DNA of 64,000 nt. Origin: CAYNMC01 sp964398365. Lineage in GTDB: Bacteria; Patescibacteriota; Microgenomatia; UBA1400; CAYNMC01. This document shows, piece after piece, positions 53,344 to 61,482 of the stretch. Location: the NCBI GenBank assembly GCA_964398365.1, contig CAYNMC010000021.1, positions 33,318 through 97,317 of the forward strand, in the 5' to 3' direction. A program made the translations under genes and the position numbers. The notes beneath the pieces were generated by a model. It was not told the DNA's origin. It made no database searches and saw nothing but the letters and a program-made list of their open reading frames with translations. The stretch's first letter is position 1, and every line of letters begins with the position of its first letter.

Positions 53344-55074
53344 ATGAAAAATTGGGAAATTAAAGCAAATTCAAAAATTCAAAATTCAAAACAAAAACTT
53401 CTGAAAGTACTCCTTGAGAACCGCGGCCTTTTAACCAAACAACAGCAGGAAGAATTTTTTAATCCCCCGCCGCCGTGGACCCAGCGAATAACAGATCAGT
53501 TAAAAATTGACAAAAGGCAACTTTTAAAAACAATTGAGCGAATAAAACAAGCAATTAGTCAACGAGAACCAATAATAATTTATGGTGACTATGATGCCGA
53601 TGGTATTTGTGCCACGGCTATTCTTTGGGAAGCTTTACATGCTTTAAACGCCAAAGTGATGCCTTTTATTCCTAGTCGTGAGGAACATGGTTATGGTCTA
53701 TCAAAAAAGGGAATTGATGAAATTATTAATCACTTCTCAAAAGAGAAATTTAACAACGAAGCCGTGAAATTAATTATTACGGTTGATAACGGGATAGTGG
53801 CTCATAAGGCGATTAGCTATGCTAAAGCTAAGGGGATTGAGGTTTTGGTGACGGATCATCACCAGAAAAAAATCAAGAATAATAAAGAGGATTTACCAAA
53901 AGCCTATGCCGTGATTTGGTCAGATAAAGTTAGCGGTGCAGGCGTTGCTTGGGTTTTGGCAAGAGTCTTGTCAAAACATTTAAAAAATCAAGTTTTGCAG
54001 GGAAAAGAAGGTTTAGATTTAGTAGCCATTGGCACGATTGCCGACATGATGCCGCTTTTAGGTGTTAATCGGGCTTTCGTTAGATATGGTTTGAGAGAAT
54101 TAAATCAGACCCAAAGACCGGGTCTGCAGGCTCTTTTTAAAGAAGCTGGTTTAATAAAAGGTGGTATTGAAAGTTGGCATGTAGGTTATATTATTGCCCC
54201 CCGTTTAAATGCCATGGGTAGAATTGAGACGGCTTGGGATTCGTTGCGTTTGTTGTGTACCAAGAAAGAAACGAAAGCACTAAAGTTAGCTGAGATTCTG
54301 GGCGCTACTAATCGCGAACGGCAATTATTAACCTTTGAAACTTTGGAGCATGCAAAAGAAAACTCAAAAATCAAAAAGGAGAGCTCAAAAATAATTTTTA
54401 TTGCCCACGAATCTTATAATCAAGGAGTGATTGGCTTAGTTGCCGGGAAATTGGTTGAAGAATTTTATCGACCAGCGATTGTGATCAGCAAAGGTAAAGT
54501 TTATTCCAAAGCCTCTGTTCGTTCGGTAAACGGTTTTAATATCATTGAATATCTGCGGCAGTTTGAAGATATTTACGAAGATTTGGGTGGCCATCCGATG
54601 GCTGCCGGCTTTACCATTAAAACGGAAAAATTGCCCTTACTCCAAAAACGCTTAGAAACCGAAGCTCAAAAACAACTGGCGGAAGAGTTATTAATTCCAA
54701 AATTATTTGTTGATTGCGAGATTGGTTTGTCAATAATTGATTTAAAGCTTTATGCACAATTAAAAAAATTTGCGCCTTTCGGCATCGGCAATCCTCAACC
54801 AACCTTTATCAGTCGCAAAGTTGAAGTGGTTTCTTTCCAGCAGGTTGGTACAGAAGGCAAACACCTAAAATTAAGACTTAAAAGGAACGACCCTGCAGTA
54901 TCGCAAGGTCGTTCCTTAAAAGAAAATGAATTCGAAGCCATTGCCTTCAATCATGGTGATTTAGCCTTCAAACTCACACCCGGTCAAAAAATTGACATTC
55001 TTTATAACATTGAAGAGGATAGTTGGAATGGTAACCATAAATTACAGTTAAAGGTGAAGGATATAAAGATTTAA
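53344..55074 (+). CDS. recJ: Single-stranded-DNA exonuclease RecJ
   Basis: 576 residues. DHH motifs: IIYGDYDADGICATA (about 78), VKLIITVDNGIV, VTDHHQ (about 170), AIGTIADMMPL; DHHA1 part with YNQGVIGLVAGKLVEEFYRPAIVIS and GGHPMAAGFTI; C-terminal OB-like domain (KFAPFGIGNPQPTFIS). 5'-3' exonuclease in recombination and mismatch repair. Confidence 0.96.
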   Translation: MKNWEIKANSKIQNSKQKLLKVLLENRGLLTKQQQEEFFNPPPPWTQRITDQLKIDKRQLLKTIERIKQAISQREPIIIYGDYDADGICATAILWEALHALNAKVMPFIPSREEHGYGLSKKGIDEIINHFSKEKFNNEAVKLIITVDNGIVAHKAISYAKAKGIEVLVTDHHQKKIKNNKEDLPKAYAVIWSDKVSGAGVAWVLARVLSKHLKNQVLQGKEGLDLVAIGTIADMMPLLGVNRAFVRYGLRELNQTQRPGLQALFKEAGLIKGGIESWHVGYIIAPRLNAMGRIETAWDSLRLLCTKKETKALKLAEILGATNRERQLLTFETLEHAKENSKIKKESSKIIFIAHESYNQGVIGLVAGKLVEEFYRPAIVISKGKVYSKASVRSVNGFNIIEYLRQFEDIYEDLGGHPMAAGFTIKTEKLPLLQKRLETEAQKQLAEELLIPKLFVDCEIGLSIIDLKLYAQLKKFAPFGIGNPQPTFISRKVEVVSFQQVGTEGKHLKLRLKRNDPAVSQGRSLKENEFEAIAFNHGDLAFKLTPGQKIDILYNIEEDSWNGNHKLQLKVKDIKI

Positions 55075-55133
55075 AATACCCGACCTGTTTTGAGAATATC
55101 ACCGCCGAGTTGATGATAACCTCAGTGTAATCT

Positions 55134-55151
55134 TAAAAACACCCTTGGTGT
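55134..55151 (-). terminator. Terminator for the small Cys-rich gene
   Basis: On the minus strand ACACC-AAG-GGTGT is followed by TTTTTAAG. It lies just after the stop at 55159. Confidence 0.55.
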
Positions 55152-55158
55152 GTAAAGG

Positions 55159-55533
55159 TTAAAAATCATTAGCGGGGACGAAGAGGAATTCTCCAGATGG
55201 GTATTGAACCCAATAACCTGCGACTGAATCATCTGTTGCATTTTTTGCCGGTTTAAAGGGAAGCCCTAATTTATCGAAAATTTCAGGATTAGGAGGTAAA
55301 TATTGTGGTTGATTATCACAAGAACGAGGGTCTACGGCTTCTTCAGCCTCTTTTAGCTTTGGATAGATATGCTCGCGAAAATAAGGTTCACCACCATCGA
55401 GCTTTTCAGCACCACCATCGAGCTTTTCAGCCTTGTGTACGGCTTTTTTACACCGATGAAAGCTTGCAGCTTCGCCATGACATCCACAGAAGCGGCGACT
55501 ACAGGTGGGTAAATACTCGCATTCGCGTTTCAT
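55159..55533 (-). CDS. Small cysteine-rich protein with internal 7-residue duplication
   Basis: 124 residues. The N-terminus CEYLPTCSRRFCGCHGEAASFHRC is Cys/His-rich and could bind a metal. AEKLDGG is repeated twice from an exact 21-bp duplication. The C-terminus is acidic and aromatic (VAGYWVQYPSGEFLFVPANDF). AAGGAGG lies 11-12 nt before the ATG and can be masked by a hairpin. Unknown family; a plus-strand frame over the same region lacks a ribosome site and looks spurious. Confidence 0.6.
   Translation of the reverse strand: MKRECEYLPTCSRRFCGCHGEAASFHRCKKAVHKAEKLDGGAEKLDGGEPYFREHIYPKLKEAEEAVDPRSCDNQPQYLPPNPEIFDKLGLPFKPAKNATDDSVAGYWVQYPSGEFLFVPANDF
55389..55430. repeat. Exact 21-bp tandem duplication
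   Basis: Two adjacent identical units (55389-55409 and 55410-55430) beginning CACCACCATCGAG, in frame within the Cys-rich gene. Confidence 0.9.
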
Positions 55534-55541
55534 AAATTAAA

Positions 55542-55626
55542 AAACCTCCTTATTGTTTAGGAGGTTTGGTATAATTTTAAAAAATTTTTTCCCGCCAAAC
55601 CTCCTAATTCAAAAACCAAGGGAGGT
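55542..55626. promoter_or_regulatory. Alternating SD / anti-SD hairpin array between two tiny divergent genes
   Basis: AAACCTCCT (55542-55550), AGGAGGTTT (55559-55567), CCAAACCTCCTAA (55595-55607) and GGAGGT (55621-55626) alternate. Possible mutually exclusive helices: 55542-55550 with 55559-55567 (9 bp); 55557-55569 with 55595-55607 (13 bp); 55599-55604 with 55621-55626 (6 bp). On the plus strand the last GGAGGT is the ribosome site of the 28-residue ORF; on the minus strand the complement of 55543-55551 is that of the Cys-rich gene. TATAAT occurs at 55570-55575. Confidence 0.65.
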
Positions 55627-55636
55627 ATAAATTAAA

Positions 55637-55723
55637 ATGGCGGAAAATCAAGAATTTGTTCATCTTCAGTATGAATTTTTAGCAAAAGAAAAACTGCTTG
55701 TCAAGAGGCAGAATAGCGAATAA
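55637..55723 (+). CDS. 28-residue small ORF
   Basis: MAENQEFVHLQYEFLAKEKL begins the peptide, which ends KRQNSE at TAA 55721-55723. GGGAGGT lies 10 nt before the ATG. Its last codons contain the aspS promoter. Could be a leader or regulatory peptide; no homolog recognised. Confidence 0.5.
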   Translation: MAENQEFVHLQYEFLAKEKLLVKRQNSE

Positions 55724-55726
55724 AAT
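55698..55726 (+). promoter_or_regulatory. aspS promoter, leaderless geometry
   Basis: TTGTCA (55698-55703), 17-nt spacer, TAAAAT (55721-55726), 8 nt to ATG 55735. It lies inside the 3' end of the 28-residue ORF, whose TAA is part of the -10. Confidence 0.6.
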
Positions 55727-55734
55727 ATAGGATA

Positions 55735-57102
55735 ATGGCGAAATTATTAAATGACTTACCAGCAAAGAGAACCCTCGCGGCAGAAACTCCTAAAAAAATC
55801 AATCAATTAGTTTTACTTAAAGGTCGCCTTGTGGCCAGGCGTGATCATGGTAAAATTGTTTTTTTTGATTTGCGCGACCGCTCGGCAATTATTCAAATAG
55901 TCACCAGCCAGAAAATTGAATTGAATCATGAAGACGCAATTGAGGTCATCGGCAAGGTAGTCAGACGTCCTTCTAATATGATTAATAAAAATTTAGCAAC
56001 GGGCGAAATTGAAGTTCAGGCGATCAAAATTAGGATTTTGGCCAAAGCGGCAAATTTACCTTTTGATATGGGCAGCCCCAGTTTAAAAGTTGATTTGCCG
56101 ACTTTGCTTGATTACCGGGCTTTGACACTCCGTCACCCAAAGATTCAAGCGATTTTTAAAGTGCAAGCAACTATCGTGCAGGCTTTTCGAGAGACGATGC
56201 AAGCGATGGGCTTTGTGGAGTTTCAGGCACCAACTATTGTGGCGACCGCTACCGAGGGTGGTGCCGAAATTTTTCCTGTTAAATATTATGCTTATCAGAC
56301 ATATCTTGCTCAAAGTCCTCAATTTTACAAGCAAATAATGGCTTCGGTTTTCGAACGAGTTTTTACGGTTGCTCATGCTTATCGCGCCGAGCCTTCAGTG
56401 ACCACGAGACATTTAAGTGAATACGTTGGTTTAGATGTGGAAATGGCTTTTATTGATAGCTGGCAGGAAATTATCGATACTGCTGATTATTTAATTAAAA
56501 ATATTTTTAAAGCCGTAGCTTTAAAAAATAAAGAAGAATTGGCGATGTATAAGGTCTTGTTGCCCAAAACCACAAAAAAAACGCCACAGATTAAATTAAA
56601 AGAGGCTCAGGAGATTATTTACGAACGAACCCGAAGAGATATCAGGAAAGAACCAGATTTAGATCCGGAAGGAGAAAAAGAGATTGGGCGGTGGGCAAAA
56701 GAAAAATATGGTAGTGATTTAATATTTATTACCCATTACCCCACCAAAAAAAGGCCGATGTACACTCATCCTGATCCTAAGAATCCAGCGTATACTTTAA
56801 GCTTTGACTTAATTGGCTGCGGCCAAGAGTGGATTACCGGTAGCCAGCGGATTAACGACTACCAGCAGTTGGTAAGAAATATAAGAAAGTGGGGGTGTGA
56901 GCCTAAAAATTTTGAAATACCCTACTTACAGGCGTTTAAATATGGGATGCCTCCTGAAGGTGGTTTTTGCTTAGGTTTGGAAAGAATTACCATGAATATT
57001 TTACAATTAAAGAATATTCGCGAGGCGTCGCTTTTCCCGCGGGATATGGAGAGAGTTGATGTTCGTTTATCCAGACAAATTACAAAAAATCGGCGAGCGT
57101 GA
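55735..57102 (+). CDS. aspS: Aspartyl-tRNA synthetase, archaeal/eukaryal type
   Basis: 455 residues: OB-fold anticodon domain (VLLKGRLVARRDHGKIVFFDLRDRSAIIQIV), then class II core: FVEFQAPTIVATATEGGAEIFPVKYYAYQTYLAQSPQFYKQIM, RAEPSVTTRHLSEYVGLDVEMAF, and motif 3 GGFCLGLERITMNIL. It lacks the GAD insertion of bacterial AspRS, so it is the compact archaeal-like form. In many organisms this form is non-discriminating and also charges tRNA-Asn; no gatCAB genes are in the window to test that. Confidence 0.93.
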   Translation: MAKLLNDLPAKRTLAAETPKKINQLVLLKGRLVARRDHGKIVFFDLRDRSAIIQIVTSQKIELNHEDAIEVIGKVVRRPSNMINKNLATGEIEVQAIKIRILAKAANLPFDMGSPSLKVDLPTLLDYRALTLRHPKIQAIFKVQATIVQAFRETMQAMGFVEFQAPTIVATATEGGAEIFPVKYYAYQTYLAQSPQFYKQIMASVFERVFTVAHAYRAEPSVTTRHLSEYVGLDVEMAFIDSWQEIIDTADYLIKNIFKAVALKNKEELAMYKVLLPKTTKKTPQIKLKEAQEIIYERTRRDIRKEPDLDPEGEKEIGRWAKEKYGSDLIFITHYPTKKRPMYTHPDPKNPAYTLSFDLIGCGQEWITGSQRINDYQQLVRNIRKWGCEPKNFEIPYLQAFKYGMPPEGGFCLGLERITMNILQLKNIREASLFPRDMERVDVRLSRQITKNRRA

Positions 57103-58070
57103 TCGAGAAGAAAGACTGCCAACAATTTTTATTAACATTCGAGAAAGAGAATTACCGTAAACTTAATTTAATTTTATTTTCTCTTTTTTTCTTAATTTTT
57201 CCTCCTCAGAATGCCTATCAAACAAGACAACCTCTTGGAGAAAAACCACTGGTGAGGCAAATTAATTTTGCCTTGCCCCCCACCGTGACCCTACCATTTA
57301 AACAAAGCCAAGAACCGCCGCCTTACCTAACTGCCAAAGCGGCGCTGGTGATTGATTTGAAGAGTAAGACTATTTTGTATCAAAAAAATCCTGATTTAAA
57401 ACTTTATCCGGCTTCAACCACCAAAATCATGACAGCGCTCGTGGCGGCCGATTTTTATCAACCTAATGATATTCTTACCGTTAAGACTGAATGGCGCCTT
57501 GGTCAAACCGTAGGTTTAAAAATGGAGGAAAGATTAACTTTTGAGAGCCTGCTTTATGGTTTACTGGTGGGTTCGGGTAATGATGTGGCTTATGTTTTAG
57601 CAGAGAATTATGTGGGCGGGATAAAAAATTTTATTGAAGCGATGAATATTAAGGCTAAAAACTTAAATCTTAACGATACTCACTTTAGCAATGTTGTGGG
57701 AATAGATACCGCCGAACATCAGACAACTGTTCACGATTTGGCTTTACTTACAGCCGAGGCTTTAAAAAATCCTCTGATTGCCAAAGTTGTTGCCACCAGC
57801 AAAATCAGAATTACCGATCTAGATGGTAAAAATAGTCACTTTTTGGAAAACACCAATAAACTTCTTGGTCAAGTAACAGGTCTAAAAGGAGTAAAAACTG
57901 GTTGGACAGAGAATGCTGGTGAATGTCTAGTGGCTTATGTCCAAAGAGAAAAAGGGCAAATTATCAGCGTGATTTTAGGCAGTAATGATCGTTTTGGAGA
58001 AACGCGCAATCTTATTGAATGGGTTTATGAAAATTTCCAGTGGCAGACTCTTGATACCATTCATCAGTAA
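57099..58070 (+). CDS. dacA: D-alanyl-D-alanine carboxypeptidase (PBP5/6 family)
   Basis: 323 residues, GTG start overlapping the aspS stop. Membrane helix (about 23-37), then the transpeptidase-fold motifs: SxxK as STTK (about 107-110), SGN in LVGSGNDVAYVLAENY (about 160) and KTG in GVKTGWTENAGEC (about 267). Removes terminal D-Ala from peptidoglycan stems. The C-terminal PBP5 domain is absent. Its 3' end overlaps the next, convergent gene by 59 nt. Confidence 0.94.
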   Translation: MIEKKDCQQFLLTFEKENYRKLNLILFSLFFLIFPPQNAYQTRQPLGEKPLVRQINFALPPTVTLPFKQSQEPPPYLTAKAALVIDLKSKTILYQKNPDLKLYPASTTKIMTALVAADFYQPNDILTVKTEWRLGQTVGLKMEERLTFESLLYGLLVGSGNDVAYVLAENYVGGIKNFIEAMNIKAKNLNLNDTHFSNVVGIDTAEHQTTVHDLALLTAEALKNPLIAKVVATSKIRITDLDGKNSHFLENTNKLLGQVTGLKGVKTGWTENAGECLVAYVQREKGQIISVILGSNDRFGETRNLIEWVYENFQWQTLDTIHQ

Positions 58071-59088
58071 TAGCAGCTACATAAGCCATAAAATTATTAT
58101 CTCCAGTAAAAATATAAATAGGTTGAAGATAAGGTTGAGGATTGAGAGTATCATAATAACCCAGATAAATTCTTCTGACGACCACCTCGTTAGTTTTATC
58201 AGATAATGAAGCCAAAAAAGCTTTACCTGCTTGTAAATCCTGCCAAGCTTGCTGAGCAGTTTTAAGAGGATAAGTGGCAAACAGCGAAGGATTGATAGGA
58301 AAGTAATTATATTTAACTTTTAAAATTTTTTGACTAGGGGAACCAGAAAGGAGCGCCGAAATCACTCCTTGGGCAGGATTTGGGGTGACGACCGGCAGCT
58401 GGTCAATTTTTGGGGGAAAGATATTGACTTGAACCAAATCGGCTTCGGAAAAACTAACTACGGATTTTAATTCACCACCGGCTACTTTTAAATAAAGCAC
58501 TTTTGCTTCTTCGCCCAAATTGCTTATCTCCGACTCTTTCAACTTTTTGACAAATTCTAAAGTCTCAGCAATTGCCTCTTGTTCGCCGGGGAGATTTTTG
58601 AAAGATAAAATGTTTGGATCTTCTTGCCAGCGATATTCATAAATAAAGGAGCCGTCAATAATATTCAATTCGAAAGTTACGGGTACAGGGTTAGTTTTGC
58701 GCCAGCGGTAAACTTCGTTAGAAACTGGTTCAGGTTCTTGGGTAAAACCCAGGTTGCGGGCTTGAGCCTTAGCTTCATCCCAAGTCATAAAGTCTACTTT
58801 TCTGGGGGGAATGTAAAAGACTTTCGCTTGATTAGCAAAAGTAGGGAATTCCAGAGTTGGTAACTGAAGCACAAAGTTTAAATTTTTTTTGGCTTGTTCA
58901 GGAAATGAGGGACGATTAAGTTTGCCGTATTCCACGGTTGGCGGCGGCGGTGGCGGCGGATGAAGTTTTTTCCAGTAGGCAATTCCTGTCATCAGGATAA
59001 TTCTTAGAAAGATAAAGGCCAAAAAACCAAGGCCACCGAATTTAATAATCTTTCGCGTGGTGGAAGCTACCGTCGAGAGGCTAGTCAT
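58012..59088 (-). CDS. Membrane-anchored protein, YycI-like C-terminal pattern
   Basis: 358 residues. One membrane helix (about 15-36), a polyproline run (PPPPPPP) and a two-part extracellular region. The second half has AWQDLQAGKAFLASL, VVRRIYLGYYD and PYLQPIYIFTGDNNFMAYVAAITDEW, which resembles the YycH/YycI regulatory fold and similar peptidase-propeptide repeats. Family link is a guess. Leaderless-type promoter shared with gltX. Confidence 0.7.
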   Translation of the reverse strand: MTSLSTVASTTRKIIKFGGLGFLAFIFLRIILMTGIAYWKKLHPPPPPPPTVEYGKLNRPSFPEQAKKNLNFVLQLPTLEFPTFANQAKVFYIPPRKVDFMTWDEAKAQARNLGFTQEPEPVSNEVYRWRKTNPVPVTFELNIIDGSFIYEYRWQEDPNILSFKNLPGEQEAIAETLEFVKKLKESEISNLGEEAKVLYLKVAGGELKSVVSFSEADLVQVNIFPPKIDQLPVVTPNPAQGVISALLSGSPSQKILKVKYNYFPINPSLFATYPLKTAQQAWQDLQAGKAFLASLSDKTNEVVVRRIYLGYYDTLNPQPYLQPIYIFTGDNNFMAYVAAITDEWYQESATGNFHKPIQ

Positions 59089-59092
59089 CTCT

Positions 59093-59125
59093 TTGAGTAT
59101 AACGTTGTCGCATGGTAAAATTCAA
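59093..59125. promoter_or_regulatory. Interleaved face-to-face promoters for gltX (+) and the 358-residue gene (-)
   Basis: Plus: TTGAGT (59093-59098), 17 nt, TGGTAAAAT (TAAAAT 59116-59121), 7 nt to ATG 59129. Minus: TTGAAT (59120-59125), 18 nt, TATACT (59096-59101), 7 nt to the ATG at 59088. Each -10 overlaps the opposite -35. Confidence 0.7.
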
Positions 59126-59128
59126 GGT

Positions 59129-60538
59129 ATGATAAGGTTAAGAATTGCACCTTCACCTACAGGTTATCCTCATATTGCCACGATTTGGCAGGCTTTAATT
59201 AATTACGCTTTTGCTAAAAAAAATAAAGGCAAATTTATTGTCAGAATTGAAGATACCGATCGTCGTCGCTTTGTGGCTGATGCCGAAGAGAAAATTTTTG
59301 AGGCTTTGGCTTGGTTTAATTTGAAACCTGATGAAAGTCCGCGTCATGGTGGCAATTTTGGACCCTATCGGCAGTCGGAAAGACTCAAAGTTTATAAAAA
59401 ATATGCAGAAATTTTGGTTGCTAAAGGTTTTGCCTATTATTGTTTTTGTTCACCGACCAGAATTGCGCAGGTGAGAAAAGCGATGATTAAGAAGGGTCAA
59501 ATACCAAAATATGATGGCTATTGTCGCCGTTTAAGTTTAGCAGAAAGAAAAAAAAGGTCAGCAAATCAAGAAAAATATGTAGTGAGATTGAAGATTCCCA
59601 CAAACCAAAAGATTGTTATTGAAGATCTTTTAAGAGGAAAAATTGAATTTGATACTAATCTTCTTGACGATCAGATTTTGATAAAATCCGATGGTTTTCC
59701 TACCTATCATTTGGCGGTAGTGGTAGATGATCATTTGATGAAAATTAGCCATGTGGTAAGGGGAGAAGAGTGGCTTTCTTCTACCCCGAAGCATTTTTTG
59801 CTTTATGAATATTTTGGCTGGCCAAAGCCGGTTTTTGTTCATACACCAATACTGCGCCAACCAGACAGGTCAAAACTTTCCAAACGCCATGGGCATACCG
59901 ACATCAGCTGGTATCAAGTAAATGGTTATTTACCTGAAGCGATTTTAAATTTTCTTGCTTTATTAGGCTGGTCGCATCCCGCCGGCAAAACTGTTTTTCC
60001 TCTGGGGGAGTTTATTAAATTTTTTGACTTAAAAGATTTGTCCGTAGTAGGCCCGGTAGTTGATTTAAAAAAACTTGATTATCTTAATCGTGTTTATATT
60101 AGAAACAGCGAAGATAAAAAATTGGCTTTGGCTTTAAAACCATTTTTAAAATTTAAGCTTGAAGAAGAAAAACTCCTAAAATTTATTCCTTTAATTAAAG
60201 AAAGAATTACAAGATTAGGAGAAATAAATGAACTTTTGGCTTATTTTTTTGAGACTCCTTCTTTTCAGAAAGACTTGTTTAAAGGTTATCAAGTTAAAGA
60301 AGAATTAGTAAAAGTTAAGGAAGGTTTAAAAAGACTCAATCGGTGGGAGGCAAAGGTAATCTACCAAACTCTCAAACAAATTTGTGAGGAAGGCGGCTAT
60401 CCAAAAAAAGAATTTTATATTAATTTATATGTGGCAATCGAAGGTAAACCTTGTGGTTTGCCGCTTTTTGAATCAATGGAAATTCTAGGTAGAAAAACAG
60501 TATTATTAAGAATAAATCAAGCTTTAGCAAATTTTTAA
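59129..60538 (+). CDS. gltX: Glutamyl-tRNA synthetase
   Basis: 469 residues from ATG 59129; an in-frame extension to 59057 would overlap the divergent gene and is rejected. Class I motif reads IAPSPTGYPHIATIWQAL, HIAT in place of HIGH/HIGG. KMSKS appears as KLSKR (about 248-252). RIEDTDRRR, GPYRQSERL and the Cys pair YYCFC are present. Charges tRNA-Glu, and tRNA-Gln if GatCAB is used. Confidence 0.95.
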   Translation: MIRLRIAPSPTGYPHIATIWQALINYAFAKKNKGKFIVRIEDTDRRRFVADAEEKIFEALAWFNLKPDESPRHGGNFGPYRQSERLKVYKKYAEILVAKGFAYYCFCSPTRIAQVRKAMIKKGQIPKYDGYCRRLSLAERKKRSANQEKYVVRLKIPTNQKIVIEDLLRGKIEFDTNLLDDQILIKSDGFPTYHLAVVVDDHLMKISHVVRGEEWLSSTPKHFLLYEYFGWPKPVFVHTPILRQPDRSKLSKRHGHTDISWYQVNGYLPEAILNFLALLGWSHPAGKTVFPLGEFIKFFDLKDLSVVGPVVDLKKLDYLNRVYIRNSEDKKLALALKPFLKFKLEEEKLLKFIPLIKERITRLGEINELLAYFFETPSFQKDLFKGYQVKEELVKVKEGLKRLNRWEAKVIYQTLKQICEEGGYPKKEFYINLYVAIEGKPCGLPLFESMEILGRKTVLLRINQALANF

Positions 60539-60555
60539 TCTTTTTTTAAGCAAGC

Positions 60556-61482
60556 ATGACTCGGAAATTATCAAAATTTGAAAAACTTAAAAAACAACTA
60601 CTTAAGCGTCATCGGCGAGCTAAGAGAGAGTTTGAAAAAAAACAAGTTAAAGCCTTAAAGTGGTTGGCGGCAAGAAATTTAAATCTTTCAGATCTTTATC
60701 AAACTACCGGCCGCTTGTTGACCACCAGCTCTTTGGCTGGGACTTTGCTTTTAGCTGGAGGTTTAACCTCGCCAGTGACTAGCTTACCACCAGGCGAAGC
60801 AGAAGTAAGAAATTTAAAAGCTAGACTTACCGATGAGGAAGTTGCTCAGATTTTGGTTCGAAGATTAACGGCTTTACTGCCAGAAAAAATTGGCAAATTT
60901 CCCGAAGATAAAGCCAAGAAGATTTGTGATCTTCTCTACGATTATTTAGGTTTCAAGGTCTGTTTTCGTTTGGAGGATAATGAATTGAATTATTTTTATG
61001 GCTGGACTGGTTATGAACAGCATCTTTATCGTTATCCGGGAGATTCTTTGGACCAGCATGACGAAGAACTTGAGGCCGGCATTGCTCCGGGCTTGGGCGC
61101 TTGGGGATATTTTGCTGATAATAAAGAAGAAATGACAAAGGAAGCTTATTTAAGGGAAAAATATTACGTGGCCGTGCAAACTCTTTATCTACCAGAATTT
61201 CAAATTAACTCGGAGAAGGTTTACACATGGTACAAATATCGTAAAATGGTAATGGTTAATCCTGAAAATGGTCGAGCTTGTGTTGCCGTCGTTGGTGATG
61301 CCGGGCCGGCAGCTTGGACTGGAAAGCAGTTTGGTGGTTCGCCGGAAGTGATGAAGGCCCTAAATTTGCATGAGGGTTGGCGAAAGGGTAAAGTTTTACT
61401 TTTGTTTGTGGATGATCCGGAAAATAAAGTACCTTTAGGGCCAGTCGAGCCTTTCTTGAGCAGACAACTGGCAAAAAAATGA
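60556..61482 (+). CDS. Exported protein, unknown
   Basis: 308 residues: basic N-terminal coil (1-38), hydrophobic segment (about 55-72), then an extracellular domain with paired segments ELNYFYGWTGYEQHLYRYPGD and YKYRKMVMVNPENGRACVAVVGDAGPAAWTGKQFGGSPEVMKAL...VLLLFVDDPENKVPLGP. The second resembles CPR 'double-psi' or RlpA-like wall-associated domains, only by eye. Ends 4 nt into the next gene. Confidence 0.7.
   Translation: MTRKLSKFEKLKKQLLKRHRRAKREFEKKQVKALKWLAARNLNLSDLYQTTGRLLTTSSLAGTLLLAGGLTSPVTSLPPGEAEVRNLKARLTDEEVAQILVRRLTALLPEKIGKFPEDKAKKICDLLYDYLGFKVCFRLEDNELNYFYGWTGYEQHLYRYPGDSLDQHDEELEAGIAPGLGAWGYFADNKEEMTKEAYLREKYYVAVQTLYLPEFQINSEKVYTWYKYRKMVMVNPENGRACVAVVGDAGPAAWTGKQFGGSPEVMKALNLHEGWRKGKVLLLFVDDPENKVPLGPVEPFLSRQLAKK

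Noticed and set aside
55305..55535. Plus-strand frame over the small Cys-rich gene
   Set aside because: No ribosome site, His/Arg-rich shadow composition, and the opposite strand has a Shine-Dalgarno, start and terminator.
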